64,000 nucleotides of DNA from Paramecium pentaurelia (GCA_905183005.1 CAJJDO010000098.1:347332-411331); one strand, 5' to 3'. Numbered from the stretch's first letter, positions 22,640 to 34,685 are shown. The notes: generated by a model not told the origin, from the letters alone. Made by a program: numbers and translations.

Positions 22640-25210
22640 TCAAATTCTTTCATTCCTTTCTTTCTCTTCTAAATATTTTTAATACATTATTTTTAATAAT
22701 TTCTTCTATAATTATGGTAATGATGTTAAAGTAATTAAAAATGCTAACATTAATTCATCTTTAAAAAAAGTCCCTAAAGTATGTATAGACAGCACTATCT
22801 ATCCTATGTGGTCAGACAGCGCTATCTATCTTATGGGGTCAGCTTTATTCGACAATTCCTTAATTTTATTTATAATCTCAATAATCTTTTTCATGTTTTC
22901 TCTTATAATTTCTGTATTTATTTAGAGGGGTGCTATTAAATTGTTTTTGGCATACAATAACATTTTTAGATATGAATGAACATCGATAATTAATTAATGC
23001 AAAAAAGAAAAAAGATTATCAAATTACATTAAGTCTTAACACCAACTCAAGAGAGAGAATAGAAATTCTTCTAAATTACTTTATATAATGTCTTGTTTTA
23101 AAATGTCTTATAGCTTTTAAATCTGATCTAATTTTTATGATATTTCACTCTTATTTTCTAAAATGTAATCATTCAATAAGTTTGTTAAAATTTTTACAAT
23201 ATTCTAAACTTTAATAATAAGAATTGAAACTCCATCTCCAATTAATTAAGCCAAAGTTTCATCCAATATCAAATCAAAATTTAGTTAAAAATCATAGTTT
23301 TATAATTAGCTATTAATTATGTTATTTATTTTTACCTTCATATTGTTTTTTTATGCTTCAAATTTTTGATTATCTTAAAGATATTTTTTCTTTGCTTTGT
23401 AAAATTCAACGCATTAATTATCATTTTCATACATTTATTTATAAATACTATATTAACCATTTAATAATTATTTAAATGCTTAATCCCAATTATTGATACA
23501 AGCTATTCTTGTACTTTTATTAATTTTAACCAAAATTAAAGAAAGCCATTTATGATGCTCTATTAATAATTAGTTTTTGTCTTAAATTAATTCATAAAGA
23601 GGATTTATAGTATCCTAAATAACTTCTGCATTTTTAATAGATCCATCAATAACTAAAAATCCAATAACTTTTTTTGTCTTTCTTAAATAATTCTATAAAT
23701 TAATCCTATGAGCTATACGAGTATATTCTGATATATTATCATCAAAACCAGGACAATCAAAATACCAAACATCATCTATTTTTGTACCTTAGATCATTTA
23801 TGTCTCACTCATGAAACCATCTCCAATATTAAATTATGATTATTATCCATCTTTTACAACATAACAATAATCTGACAATACCTTTTTAATAGTAAGAATT
23901 TCAGGGTTTTAAATCAAATTTAATATAGTACTCTTTCCTGCTTTACTTTTTCCAAAAAAGAAGACTCCTTTTTCAAAATCCTGTTATGGTTAAGGTTAAA
24001 GATTTTTTGATATCATGTTCAATTGAGAAAGCTTAGACTCAAAAAAATCTTTGAAATATGAATTCCAAAAATCCACATTAATGGCAAAATTCTAAAGTGA
24101 TACAAGAAGGACATCATCATATTGATATTGATTATATTTTCTTAGAAATTCATCTATTTATTTCAAGTGATTTGTTTCTAATAATTACATTTTAATAAAA
24201 AGATCCTCAAATGTGCATCTTTTCATTTTCAAAAATTATTAAAGAAGTTATTAGTTTAAATTTTTCAACTATATGTTAATAGAACTACCAATATTCATAT
24301 TTAAATGATTAATTTTATACACAATTTTCCAAACAAACGAGAATTTGGGTTTTTTGTATAAACTAAGGATTTCATTAAGTTATTTTAAATAATTTCCTAA
24401 AGATTATGACAACTCATGATAATCTTTAAGTTTAGGTATTTGCTGTAAATTCAATAATTAGATCTGGAATTGTTCTATTTTATTCAAGACAAATTCAAAT
24501 AGTTATTCTTGGTCTTTCATCATTTCACTACTCATTTCTCCATAGTTAAATTAAATGGGATGTTTAAGAATTTAAAAATAAAGGAATTCATTTTTTTTGA
24601 ATATATTTCTTAAGATTTTTTGTTGTTCGATTTCAATAAAGTTTAAATGATTCTAAGATTTTAAAGCTATCAAATAAGTATAAGAAAATTAATTATTTCC
24701 ATAACAATTGATTAGTGAAATTTTTTCATTTTTCAATAGAATTCTTCCAAAATTCAAAAATTTATAATCGATTATATTTTTAAGTTTTTCTTCTTCAGAA
24801 TTTCCTAACAAATTCTAATAATTTATAACTACATGAATTTCACATATCTTGAAATTTAGAAAAATTAATTCTAAATTTATTTTCGAAGAAAATAGTTTTA
24901 TTTTTTCATCTTCTTGAGAGCATCTGTTTAAGGAGTATGGGCTATTAATCAGATAGGAAGAGTGTTTATCTTTTTTAATCTTAACTATCTTAAAGAATTC
25001 ATTTTATTGAAGACATTTGTTATCAATAAAATGACTATAGAATTAATCAAATTCGTTGTGCTAAAATCCCAAAAATAACACAATTTTATCAATTGATTAT
25101 TATTTCTATATCGTACAAGGTATTATATTCAATTCAATGGATAGAATTTATTATGATATATACTTCAAAAAATCTTGATCCTCAGTCTCATTATTCTATA
25201 TTTATTGCAT
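22640..25210 (-). CDS. Large P-loop GTPase (dynamin-like/AIG1-like fold), function unknown
   Basis: One uninterrupted exon of 856 residues from ATG 25210-25208 to TGA 22642-22640. A canonical Walker A/G1 (FFGKSKAGKSTIL) sits near residue 410. It is followed by a G3-like DCPGFDDN and a hydrophobic strand (KVIGFLVIDGS) at the expected distance. A clear N/TKxD G4 motif was not found, so specificity for GTP is inferred. The N-terminal 400 residues are helical and poorly conserved, except an early KIVLFLGFQHNEFDQFY segment that resembles a second nucleotide-binding strand without a P-loop. The C-terminal 400 residues are helical with coiled-coil tendency. A 27-bp in-frame duplication (9 residues, D.I.QI.LS) lies near the C-terminus. 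Confidence 0.75.
22791..22844. repeat. 27-bp in-frame tandem duplication inside the GTPase gene
   Basis: Two adjacent 27-bp units (starting AGACAGCACTATC and AGACAGCGCTATC) differ at a few positions and code on the minus strand for DPIRQIALS followed by DHIGQIVLS. The length, a multiple of three, keeps the frame open. Confidence 0.75.
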
Positions 25211-25337
25211 TTCTATTAATAATTTTTTATAATATTCAAACTATAAAAATTAATTTTCAATATCATTATCATTAATTATATTTATAATTTTCTTAAAGTA
25301 CTATTTTTAATTTCTATTTTATCACCAACATCTATAC

Positions 25338-25964
25338 TCAAATTTGGCTTTCATTTAAATTAATTATTAAGGTGATTTGCTTAATTAAGTTAGATAGAAA
25401 CATTTATTTTTCATTCATTTAAATGGAAAAGCTGATATTTATTCTATAATACATAAATGTGAATAAATTAGTTAATTTCAAAATAGATTATAGTAATTTA
25501 TTGTATTTGATAATTCTGAGAATTTCATCTCCATTATCATTTATACTTTATGTATCAAGAAAATAAATAGCCGATATTGTTTATGTTGCAATATTGATCA
25601 TTTAGCCACTTAGAACAATATTGATTGTACTTTGTAGAAATTGAGAATAACCTGTAAATTATTATATCGAATTATAAATTTTATAATGTTATACACCTTC
25701 ACATTATATTTATTAAATTACTTATCCTTAAAAGATTTATAGTTATTTATTGTCCTTCGCTACTTTTTAAACCTTTAAACATAATGATCTATTTAGTTTA
25801 TCGATACTAAGAGATTTTTTCAATTTTACTTTGTATAATATCATTTATCGATTATCATTAAATAAATTATTAATCTAAATAATTTGTGTTTTGATTTAAT
25901 AATTAAGAATAATAGCAAAAAATTTCTCATTTTTATGTTTTTTGGATTATTGTTGCTATTACAT
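25338..25964 (-). CDS. Possible small gene, unidentified
   Basis: An ORF of 208 residues in ciliate code, ATG 25964-25962 to TGA 25340-25338. It opens with a glutamine run (MQQQQQS) and contains the protein-like stretches INIATQTISAIYFLDTQ and SINDNGDEILRIIKYN. The frame remains open upstream of this ATG to about 26090, so the start is uncertain. Its stop lies 127 bp before the GTPase start on the same strand, a normal Paramecium spacing. With only TGA as stop, an ORF of this length could occur by chance. Confidence 0.35.
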
Positions 25965-26179
25965 TAACACTATTTTTAAGAATTAAGTAAACTAAATGAG
26001 TGATACTATTAATAAAATGTTGTCAGCTGTTCTATTTAGACTAAATCTTTCAATACGACAAAATTATAAACAAATTATATGATAAATCAATATTCATTTA
26101 TTAATTCCAGATAAATATTGAATTGTATCAAATAATGAGAGAAAATATTTGAATGTAGGATAGCAAAAATATATTAACA

Positions 26180-26257
26180 AAATTAATAATTCAATTCATT
26201 TAGATGAATAATATTTAATTAATTAATAATTCAATTCATTTAGATGAATAATATTTT
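26180..26257. repeat. 40-bp tandem repeat, about 1.9 copies
   Basis: The sequence AATTAATAATTCAATTCATT followed by TAGATGAATAATATTT occurs at 26181 and again at 26221 with the same spacing. It is noncoding and probably slippage-derived. Confidence 0.8.
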
Positions 26258-26814
26258 AATTTTTATAAATTTTGTTTTATATATTTTCAGGAATTTATCT
26301 AAACAGAAAAGATAAATAGTTTTTTTAAAGATGAAAATTTAAATTATAAAAAATTTTGGTGATATCTATCACTAAGTAAATAATTTTAAGCAGTAAAGAT
26401 AATTAAATCTTTTTAATAGATGTCCAAGTTATAATTATGTAAAGGAATAAAATCAACCATTAAGAAGAAAGCCATTTTTTTATTCCGACTTGCATCTCTT
26501 ATGACAATTAAATTATGGACAGCAAATTTTACTGAGATTAGAATAAAAAAAATATTTCTGAAATGAATTATTTTTGCTAAATACAAAACTTAAAGAAAAA
26601 ATTAATGTAAATTAAATTCAAGTTTAATTATATTTATTGACAATGGTTAATGTAACTTATAATAGATGATCATTTTTGCATTCAATTTTCTTTATTGAAA
26701 TACTTTAAACAAAAATACAAGAATTATATATTCATTTATTTCATAATAATTTAAATAAATAGATAAGGTATTTGTAATTATATTTCAAACCACCCTCTAT
26801 CATCATTTTAGCCT

Positions 26815-26990
26815 CCAAAACTTTTTTATACTCTCTCTCTGTCTATTAGGGTTGAAATCCTAGACCGTTACAAGAGGGGAAAGTTGAGTATTACAAATAA
26901 ATGAGACTAATTCATACTTCTGCTCCATAGTTAAATAGCTTAAATAAGTGCTTCTGTTCTCGCTAACTCACCTTTCTAAAGCTCTTTTAT
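26815..26990. other. GC-elevated noncoding block, possible degenerate RNA gene
   Basis: About 175 bp with visibly more G and C than the surroundings and no ORF. It contains a CT run (TACTCTCTCTCTGTC), a short hairpin TAGG-GTTGAAAT-CCTA at 26847-26862 that looks like a tRNA T-arm, and GTGCTTCTGTTCTCGC further on. I could not fold a full cloverleaf on either strand, so I do not call a tRNA. Confidence 0.3.
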
Positions 26991-27606
26991 ATTTTATAAA
27001 TAATATAGTTAGATTTAGCTTTTTGCTTAATCTTAAATTTTTTCTAATTTCCCCATTTCGAGAGTATGATGAGGAAAACAAGATATAATTTTAAGTTTTA
27101 ATTTTTAGCATAAAAATAAAAAATCTAAGTTAGAAAATACTAATTGATTGTTTTATTTTCAAAATTAAAAAAATTAAATTTTTTTATTATGATTTCAATT
27201 GTTCTCAAAATTTCTTATTTTCAACAATTAAGTTTGATTCTTTTTACAATTTAGAAAAAATATTAATTTAATATGATATCTTTAGGTTGGGGAATATGAT
27301 GTCAATTTATTTTTAAATTCAATTTTATAATGGGTCATTGATATCCTCACTAAGTATCATTTAAAAAAGTATAAAAACATAAGAAATATATTTTACTAAA
27401 AGAATTCAAAAATAGTATGATATTTAATAATTTTAATAAAAGTCATTATAACAACTACAATAAATATAATTTTTGAATTTCATGAACCTGAAGATAAATA
27501 AAATATTACAATATTATTAAAAAATTTAACTATCGTCTACAGCTAAAATAATCTTAAACTATGTTTCATAAACTTATTGGAAAACCAATCGCAGTAAAAT
27601 AAAATA

Positions 27607-27990
27607 ATGATCATATATTGTGATTTTATGTTGCTTATTATAAATGTCAGATTCAAAATATATCTTGAAACTTATTAAACAATATTCTAGAGATATAATG
27701 TAGGAAAATTAATTCAATCAAGAACATATTATATATTATTTTCACATTTCATAAAATATAATCCAAATATTAATTTCATTGAACAATCTGATTATGCTGT
27801 AATTATTGCTCTGAATCAATAAGCAGAAAATAAAAAGTATCAAATAAGAATAATTAATCAAAATAATGTGTTTTAATTGAATTTTAAGCTTGCGAATTAA
27901 TTAGTATAAAAATTTTATTTTTGGTTGCATATACTAATATTTGTATTTAACTTTGTGTATTTTAAGATGTATTATATTAAACTTATTTGA
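27607..27990 (+). CDS. Small ORF, unidentified, possibly a gene remnant
   Basis: 127 residues in ciliate code from ATG 27607 to TGA 27988-27990. Part reads like protein (FIKYNPNINFIEQSDYAVII, ALNQQAENKKYQIRIINQ) and the C-terminus is very hydrophobic (FYFWLHILIFVFNFVYF), which could be one membrane segment. No family recognised. Chance or a decayed exon are both possible. Confidence 0.3.
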
Positions 27991-28073
27991 TAAATATAAT
28001 AGATTTAAATATGAAAAACAGATAAAAAAGAAAATAATATTCAATTAACATTAAATGCACATCTTCTTTTAAC

Positions 28074-28243
28074 AGGGTACTTGGAGATGTGTCCTAGTTA
28101 CGAGACTTACCCTCTTACTTTAGTTCTGACTTCTTTGATGATCATGGCCAGCACTCGTCCCCAACCGATGTAGAACGCTACCATCCTGTTAGGGAATCGA
28201 AGGAGACAACTCCTTGGGTGACCCTAATTATGACATCATCAGA
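28074..28243. ncRNA. Candidate structured noncoding RNA (class unknown)
   Basis: A 170-bp island of near-balanced base composition in otherwise AT-rich DNA, with no protein-like frame. It contains nested inverted repeats. AGGGTA 28074-28079 pairs with TACCCT 28108-28113. GTAG-AACG-CTAC closes at 28170-28181. TTAGGG 28189-28194 pairs with CCCTAA 28222-28227 and encloses AAGGAG-ACAA-CTCCTT at 28200-28215. TTTGATGAT 28134-28142 pairs with ATCATCAGA 28235-28243, enclosing the last two hairpins. Read on minus, a TTTTCTTTTTT tract about 40-60 bp past the left end could terminate RNA polymerase III. I could not match it to tRNA, U1-U6, U3, SRP or RNase P from memory; strand is undecided. Confidence 0.5.
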
Positions 28244-28679
28244 AATAAATATAATTAAATTTTCGGAAATATAATTAATTAAATAATAGAAACATAAATA
28301 TATTTTGATTATAGTTTTGACAGATTATTTTTAGTCATTGCGTTTCAAAATAAGGATAATTTAAGAAGGAACTGATAAATAACTTATTAGATTAAATAGA
28401 AAGGATCTTGAAAAAAATAATATATAATTTAAAATCTAATTTTGACAGGATAAACAAGTGATATAATAAAATGTCCAAATAATGCATAAATCTTAATCAT
28501 ATAAAACATTGAGATATATTTTTAATAATTACTGAAGATTATGGAATAATAAATGATTATTATAAATCCTGAATTTGGTTTTATCAGACTTAATAAAAAG
28601 AAAAAACCAAGAATTCAAACAGTATCAATTACTCGTGATGATTTTAATTTTTAAATAGGAAGAAAGTTGAATTTTCGAT

Positions 28680-30345
28680 TCATTGATATAATATCTCATA
28701 TGATGAGTATTTTTTAGATTTATTATCCCAAAATACTAAATATTATCCATTATTGGTCATAGTTCCATAAGATTCTTTATCTTAACAATTTATTGATGCT
28801 AGAATTTTAAATTTGCCATCGTTTAATTGTCTAATCAAATAGATATGATGTTTGTGTCTTATCAATATCACATTTCTATCTTTATTATGTATAATTGGAA
28901 AAAATACACAATCTTCGCATTCATGATTCTTAATTAAAGTGATTGTTTTATCTTAATTCTGTTTAAAAACTCCATTCTATAATTCAAATTCCAAAAGATC
29001 ATCAATTTACTTATCTAAAGGTACCCAAAGAAATTGTTGATTATTAATAAAATGGATTTTCTATCCTGCTGAAACACTTTATTTATATTTGAATTCCCAT
29101 TTTCCTTATGATTCTTTCCCCCATATTATCAATTCATGATACCCACATGATGCCAATACAGTTTCAGATTAATTTAAACTGATTGAAAATACAATATTAC
29201 TGTGTTTATCTAGAGAATACAAAAAAGTCAGATCATTTTTTATAAAATCTACTTACCATACAATTATTCTACAATCTAAACCTCCTGAAATAAGTTGATC
29301 CTCCTATTTATTTAATATTAAACAATAAACTTAATCTTTATGTTATTTGAATGGTTATGAACACTTCCACTCATTTTTGTTAATTTATTGCCAACAGAAA
29401 ATTTCTTGTAAACCACCTCCAGAAATAAAGCTATTTTTCTATTTACTATACACCATACAATAAACAGGATTTGTATGTTTATTATAAGAATTAGATAATT
29501 TAAATCTTCCTTATTCAAAATTCCAAATTCTGATCTCACAATTATTACTTGAAACCATAATTGATCCATCTTTATTGAATACTATTGCTTAACAATATCC
29601 AATCTATTGATTTGAATCATCAATTAATTTAAATTAAACTTATTTATACATCATCAATTATTATGAAAATTAGTTCTATTCATTGTCATCTTAAATCAAT
29701 TGTAATTATATCTAGATTATAAATTAAATAGTTTACTTCATTCATTATTTACTCTCTTATATTTATCTCATTAATATTTCCTAACTTTTATAAGATTTCT
29801 TCACATTTCTGACTTTCTTTAAATTATTTAAATAAAATTAATTTCTTATTAAATTTTTGATTCCATGATTAATTAATTTTATTTATTTGATCAATCAATA
29901 ATTTTTCATTGAATTCATCTAATTTTTTTTAATTAATTAATTTGTCCAATTCATCATAAAAACTATAAGTAACATTTTATTATCCAATTATTAGTACCTG
30001 TTTGATCCATTCATTAACATTTTCATTTAAATAATCTAATTATTGAACAACATTAGATTTTAATTAATAAAGATCTTTTTAGAGCTATTCGATCAGTTTG
30101 ATACTAATCATTATAACATTCTCAACAGACTCTTACTTTTATTTCTAATTTTCTTAGATAAGTTGTAAGACTTTCGTAAAACTTCTCAATTGAGTTTGTG
30201 ATTCTAAATTTTTCATACATTCAAAGCATAAAAGTCTTTGATTCCTTTTTAATTTTGTATCATCAAAAATCATCAAGATAGGATGTTTATGTTTTTATGA
30301 ACAATAAAGTTCCTCTTCTTCTTCGATCATCTTAGATTAAATCAT
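28680..30345 (-). CDS. WD40-repeat protein with N-terminal Cys motif
   Basis: ATG 30345-30343 to TGA 28682-28680 with one 25-nt intron (29712-29736); 546 residues. The N-terminus follows the local family (ELYCSQKHKHPILMIFDD, NQRLLCFECMKNLESQ), giving a Cys/His cluster. Helical, K/Q/N-rich residues fill about 60-220. WD40 units follow: GYCQAIVFNKDGSIMVSSNN (ends RIWNFEQG), VYCMVYSKQKNSFISGGG, YCLILNKQEDQLISGGLDCR (ends IIVW), a unit ending ELIIWGKES, and a last YGTMTNNGQYLVFWDNKSKK. The intron is required: without it TGA interrupts before the first WD unit. Function unknown. Confidence 0.8.
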
Positions 30346-33129
30346 ATTTTAGAGTTATTATTTAATAAAAAAATTAATTTTAATTAATAATGTCAATAGA
30401 TTCTTGAATTCATGTCATTAGAGTTGATAAACTTTCTAAAAATATGAATTTATTGTTAAACATACTTAGAATTATAGAAATATGAGTATCATAGTGTAAA
30501 GTTAGAAGAATGATAATTAAGGATATAACAACTATTATGTTTATTATTTATGAGAGAGTAAACAGTATTATAGGTAATCAATTTCAGATTATAATTCAGT
30601 CTATTATTTTGCTTAAAATTAAATGATAAATCTTGTTCCATTTAGTATGAAAATAAAGCAAGATTAAGAGGCTTTATATAAATTAAATTCTCAAATAAGT
30701 ATTCATAAATAAGTAACATACTCACGAAAACTAAAGTGTATTGCCCTCTCAAAAAATTGTTGATTTAAAATTGATATATAATAATATATAATCATTAATT
30801 TATAAAAGAGGGTTCCTTTAACAAAAGCTATGTAATTCATTATTGCTTATTTATAATTTTTTACTAAACTATTATTGTTTCAAATGAATTCAATCATTAT
30901 GAGTTTTAGATAATTTTTTTCTTGGATATTGCCAGTATTATTCTATTGTAATAAGAAATTAGTAATACTAAGGTAAAAACTAAAAATTTAAACCTTTTTA
31001 AAATTAATTTAATTTTCATTTTAAATTTAATTATAGAGATAATCTTATCATTTTTGAATCATTATTATGCATCTATAATTACTTTATTTATCAATTATGC
31101 AAATATATAACTCTTTATAGTTTCAAAAACTATCAAAAAAAGTAACAAAAATTTTAATCCCTTATGTATCCAAAAATATTAAATTTGATATTGATATTTC
31201 GCATTCTCACTTTTAAATCTCCAAAAATGAAATATTTTTTTAGAAAAAAATTCATAAATTAAAGATGAAGATTGAGAAAATGTTACATAAACTTTGCACA
31301 ATCAATTTAAAAATAACTTAAAACAAACATTCATAATTGAAAATTCTGATGAAAAAAAATAATTAAAATAAGAGTTTATGACAATTAAGAAATTGAAATA
31401 TTTAGGAATTGATTTTTTAATGAACAAAATAAAGAAGAATTTGATAAGTCCCTCAATAAACATTTATTTTAGATTTAATAAATCCATTCATTTCCTATAT
31501 TGATGTTTAATAGAATATTTATTTTACCTATTGATCGATGCTACCTCCAACATTATAAGCTTAAGTTAGTAGGCATTCTTTATCTAAATAACTTATAACT
31601 TTTCTGTCATTGATAAGATTGAAATTTTAGAGAACTTATAATTAAAAAGTACCATCATTTAATTTTTTTTTAATAAAATGATTTTTTAAGATTTATACAA
31701 TAATTCAAAAATATTTTAGGAGTTTCTATCAATAACTTTAACTTAAATGAGATAAAATGAATAATATAAGAAGATTACTAATAAAATGTACTAAGAATAA
31801 TGTATATTTATATTTAACTCGAAGATTGGATGAATAAATTTGAAGCCATATGATTTTTAGTATGATTAGAATTCCGATTTTTGAATAATTTGTGAATTGC
31901 TGAAACGAGAAAAATTATTTAAATATCTGCTTATAACTATTTTTAATTTAAATTAAAGAGTATAAAAATTAAGTTCCAATTTCTGGCCATATCATTCCTA
32001 CTTCAACCATAAATTCTTAGAATGTAAGAGATATAGTTCTTTTAGGGTGAATAAAGAAGTTTTCATATACTTGTACTACTAAAAGTTCCTTATCCAACAA
32101 CAAAATTCAGTTCCTTTACAGAAAGCTTAAAAAGTGTTTAAACTAAAGCTTGCATAGGTAATCAATCTTCCTTAATTAAGATAAAAATGCTGATTTTGAA
32201 TTCTTTATTTTTCATTATTTTCAATATTTAAAAGCTCTAATTCTCTAATTTTTGTTTCTTTTATCTTGTTGAACCTTATTATTTGTCATCCCTCAGAATT
32301 CAATTTAAGAAAACAAAGTTAGAAAATGATATTCTAATCACATACTTATTTTTAAACATTTATCAGATGTTAAAAAATATTAAAATAAGACCATTTAAAT
32401 ATCGTTATTCTAAAAAGATATTAGAACTCTTTTTGAAATTCATCACATAATTAGCCTTACTTGACATGTCATTACATAATGAGACATCTATAATTTTTCC
32501 ATTCTTTGACAAATCTGAATAAACAAAGGGAAAAAAACATAAGGCCTTGGTCTTAAATTGAGAAGAATTATTTTATTGCAGCAATAATATATTTTCAAGT
32601 TATCTATATTTTTTCCCATCTAATTAAGTTAACCTAAAAGCATTATTAAAATGTATTTTTATTTTAGGCTTAAGTATATATATAGATTTAATTCAGTTTC
32701 TTTAGAATAGAATAGCTTACTTAGGATTTAGAAATATAATATATATCATTTTTGGTAGTTTTATCAAAAACTTATTAATTTACCATCTTATAATAACTAT
32801 TTCAAGGATCCTCTAATTGTTAAGATTGTAGCTTTTTGCTCTTATTGAATTAGGGGAATAACAAAACCTCCCTCTCCTCTTAACCAGGAGCGGGGTTGTT
32901 CTATTCTCATGGTTAAAATTACCAAAGAAGTTTCTTTATAAATGCACCAAGCAAGGCAACAGGACCCTCAAACAAAACCTACAATAAAGTTTTTATTATT
33001 ATTATTCCCGATCATGATAATTGGACCACAGATATATTGCACACATGGAGGACAGCTACAAACAATATAAGCATAGCAATTATCCAACATATTGGTTAAT
33101 TCTTTCTTATAGAAATTTATATCTTAGTC
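30346..33129. other. Gene-poor region with scattered coding-like scraps, left of the first gap
   Basis: No intact gene. Around 31330-31600 the + strand shows protein-like fragments in two frames (ENSDEKKQLKQEFMTIKKLK, then NEQNKEEFDKSLNKHLF), suggesting a decayed gene. At about 32850-33060 base composition rises and a hairpin CTCCT-CTTAACC-AGGAG is visible near 32874. The contig then ends at the N run. Confidence 0.45.
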
Positions 33130-33529
33130 NNNNNNNNNNNNNNNNNNNNNNNNNNNNNNNNNNNNNNNNNNNNNNNNNNNNNNNNNNNNNNNNNNNNNNN
33201 NNNNNNNNNNNNNNNNNNNNNNNNNNNNNNNNNNNNNNNNNNNNNNNNNNNNNNNNNNNNNNNNNNNNNNNNNNNNNNNNNNNNNNNNNNNNNNNNNNNN
33301 NNNNNNNNNNNNNNNNNNNNNNNNNNNNNNNNNNNNNNNNNNNNNNNNNNNNNNNNNNNNNNNNNNNNNNNNNNNNNNNNNNNNNNNNNNNNNNNNNNNN
33401 NNNNNNNNNNNNNNNNNNNNNNNNNNNNNNNNNNNNNNNNNNNNNNNNNNNNNNNNNNNNNNNNNNNNNNNNNNNNNNNNNNNNNNNNNNNNNNNNNNNN
33501 NNNNNNNNNNNNNNNNNNNNNNNNNNNNN
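33130..33529. other. Assembly gap (400 N)
   Basis: Exactly 400 N. Its right border is a telomere repeat block, so the two sides need not be contiguous in the macronuclear chromosome. Confidence 0.99.
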
Positions 33530-33592
33530 CCCAAACCCAAACCCAAACCCAAACCCAAACCCAAACCCAACCCCAAACCCAAACCCAAACCC
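33530..33592. repeat. Telomeric repeat block (CCCAAA/CCCCAA mix), internal to the scaffold
   Basis: Ten tandem units of CCCAAA with one CCCCAA variant, immediately right of the N gap. Mixed G3/G4 telomere repeats (TTTGGG with TTGGGG) are characteristic of Paramecium. The C-rich strand reads 5' to 3' into the sequence on the right, which is the orientation expected for a left chromosome end at about 33592. Confidence 0.93.
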
Positions 33593-34640
33593 TTGATTTA
33601 TAATTATTAATGCTAGGAATTAGTGTTGTAATTTAATCATGAAATTATACTTTAATATGCCATAGTATTATAACTAGAGCTAAAAAAATTAAAGCAATGG
33701 CTTTTTAGTCTAATAGATAAAGAAAAGATAATGATTATTAGATGAGGGGATTAAAATAAGAAGAGAATAAATTTTAAAGATTTCTAAAATTGATTGAATA
33801 ATAATAACATCACATATGATAGAAAGGTAATGGGGAAAGAAAGATAATCTAAACAGATGAAATTTAGGTATTATTTGCTAATATAAAATATGGGATTTTC
33901 TTTCATTTAGTAAATCAATACAATCAAATATAAACCCAAATTTACTTTTATTATCACATATTTTTCAAAGTTCTGATTGATGAAGTGAACATTAAATTAA
34001 CATTTTTTGTTAATGTTGATTATATTTGTTTTTCTTTGATAGATTACAAATTTATAAAGATTTCTTTTTAATTACTTTTAAGAGCAATATTAATCAGCAG
34101 GCATACTTTTCCTTTTGATCAGTTATAAGTGTTTATTATGATTACTTCAATTATTAGTTTTTTAAATTTTGATTAATGAACAATTACCTATTATCTTTAT
34201 TATTATTAAAGAACTTGATCTTACTTATAATTAATGTTAATCATTTTTTAATTATTAATATATATACAACTAGCTATCATTAATCTCTAATATATTCTTA
34301 TTATTTTCCATATTTTCCTAATCCTTTTGTTTTTAGTTGAGCTATTACTTTTTCATTGATTTATTTTATAGATTCATGGAAGTATTATTTATATTTTGAA
34401 TTTTTAGTTGTGAATTCCAGTAAATCTATACTCACATTCATAACAGATTCCTAATAACAAAATGATGCAATAATCGATACAAGAATAATGAAATTAACAT
34501 CAACCATCTTTTTTTATCTGATTTTCGTTATCAAATTTTCCTATCCATGAATTACTTTATCTTCAAATAATATGATGAAAATTCTAATAGTATTAATTTT
34601 AAATCTAATTATCTTCACACCTTGCACATTAAATACCTTT

Positions 34641-34685
34641 AAAATCTATAGAAACTTAGGAAAAATCTATAGAAACTTAGGAAAA
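34641..34685. repeat. 21-bp tandem duplication
   Basis: The unit ATCTATAGAAACTTAGGAAA is repeated once directly. Noncoding. Confidence 0.75.

Larger units (their letters stand above)
25965..27606. other. Gene gap with a tandem repeat and a GC-elevated block
   Basis: No recognisable gene. It holds a 40-bp direct repeat at about 26180-26257 and a less AT-rich block at about 26815-26990, each listed separately. The rest is low-complexity AT-rich sequence. Confidence 0.5.

Noticed and set aside
25093..25275. 60-residue + frame opposite the GTPase start
   Set aside because: Lies antisense to the N-terminal exon of the GTPase and has no protein-like features of its own.
26847..26862. tRNA gene call on the T-arm-like hairpin
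   Set aside because: No acceptor stem or anticodon arm could be paired on either strand.
33021..33596. Open frames running through the N gap and the telomere block (PNPNPN on +, GLGLGL on -)
   Set aside because: They are artefacts of translating N and CCCAAA repeats; no real codons span the gap.
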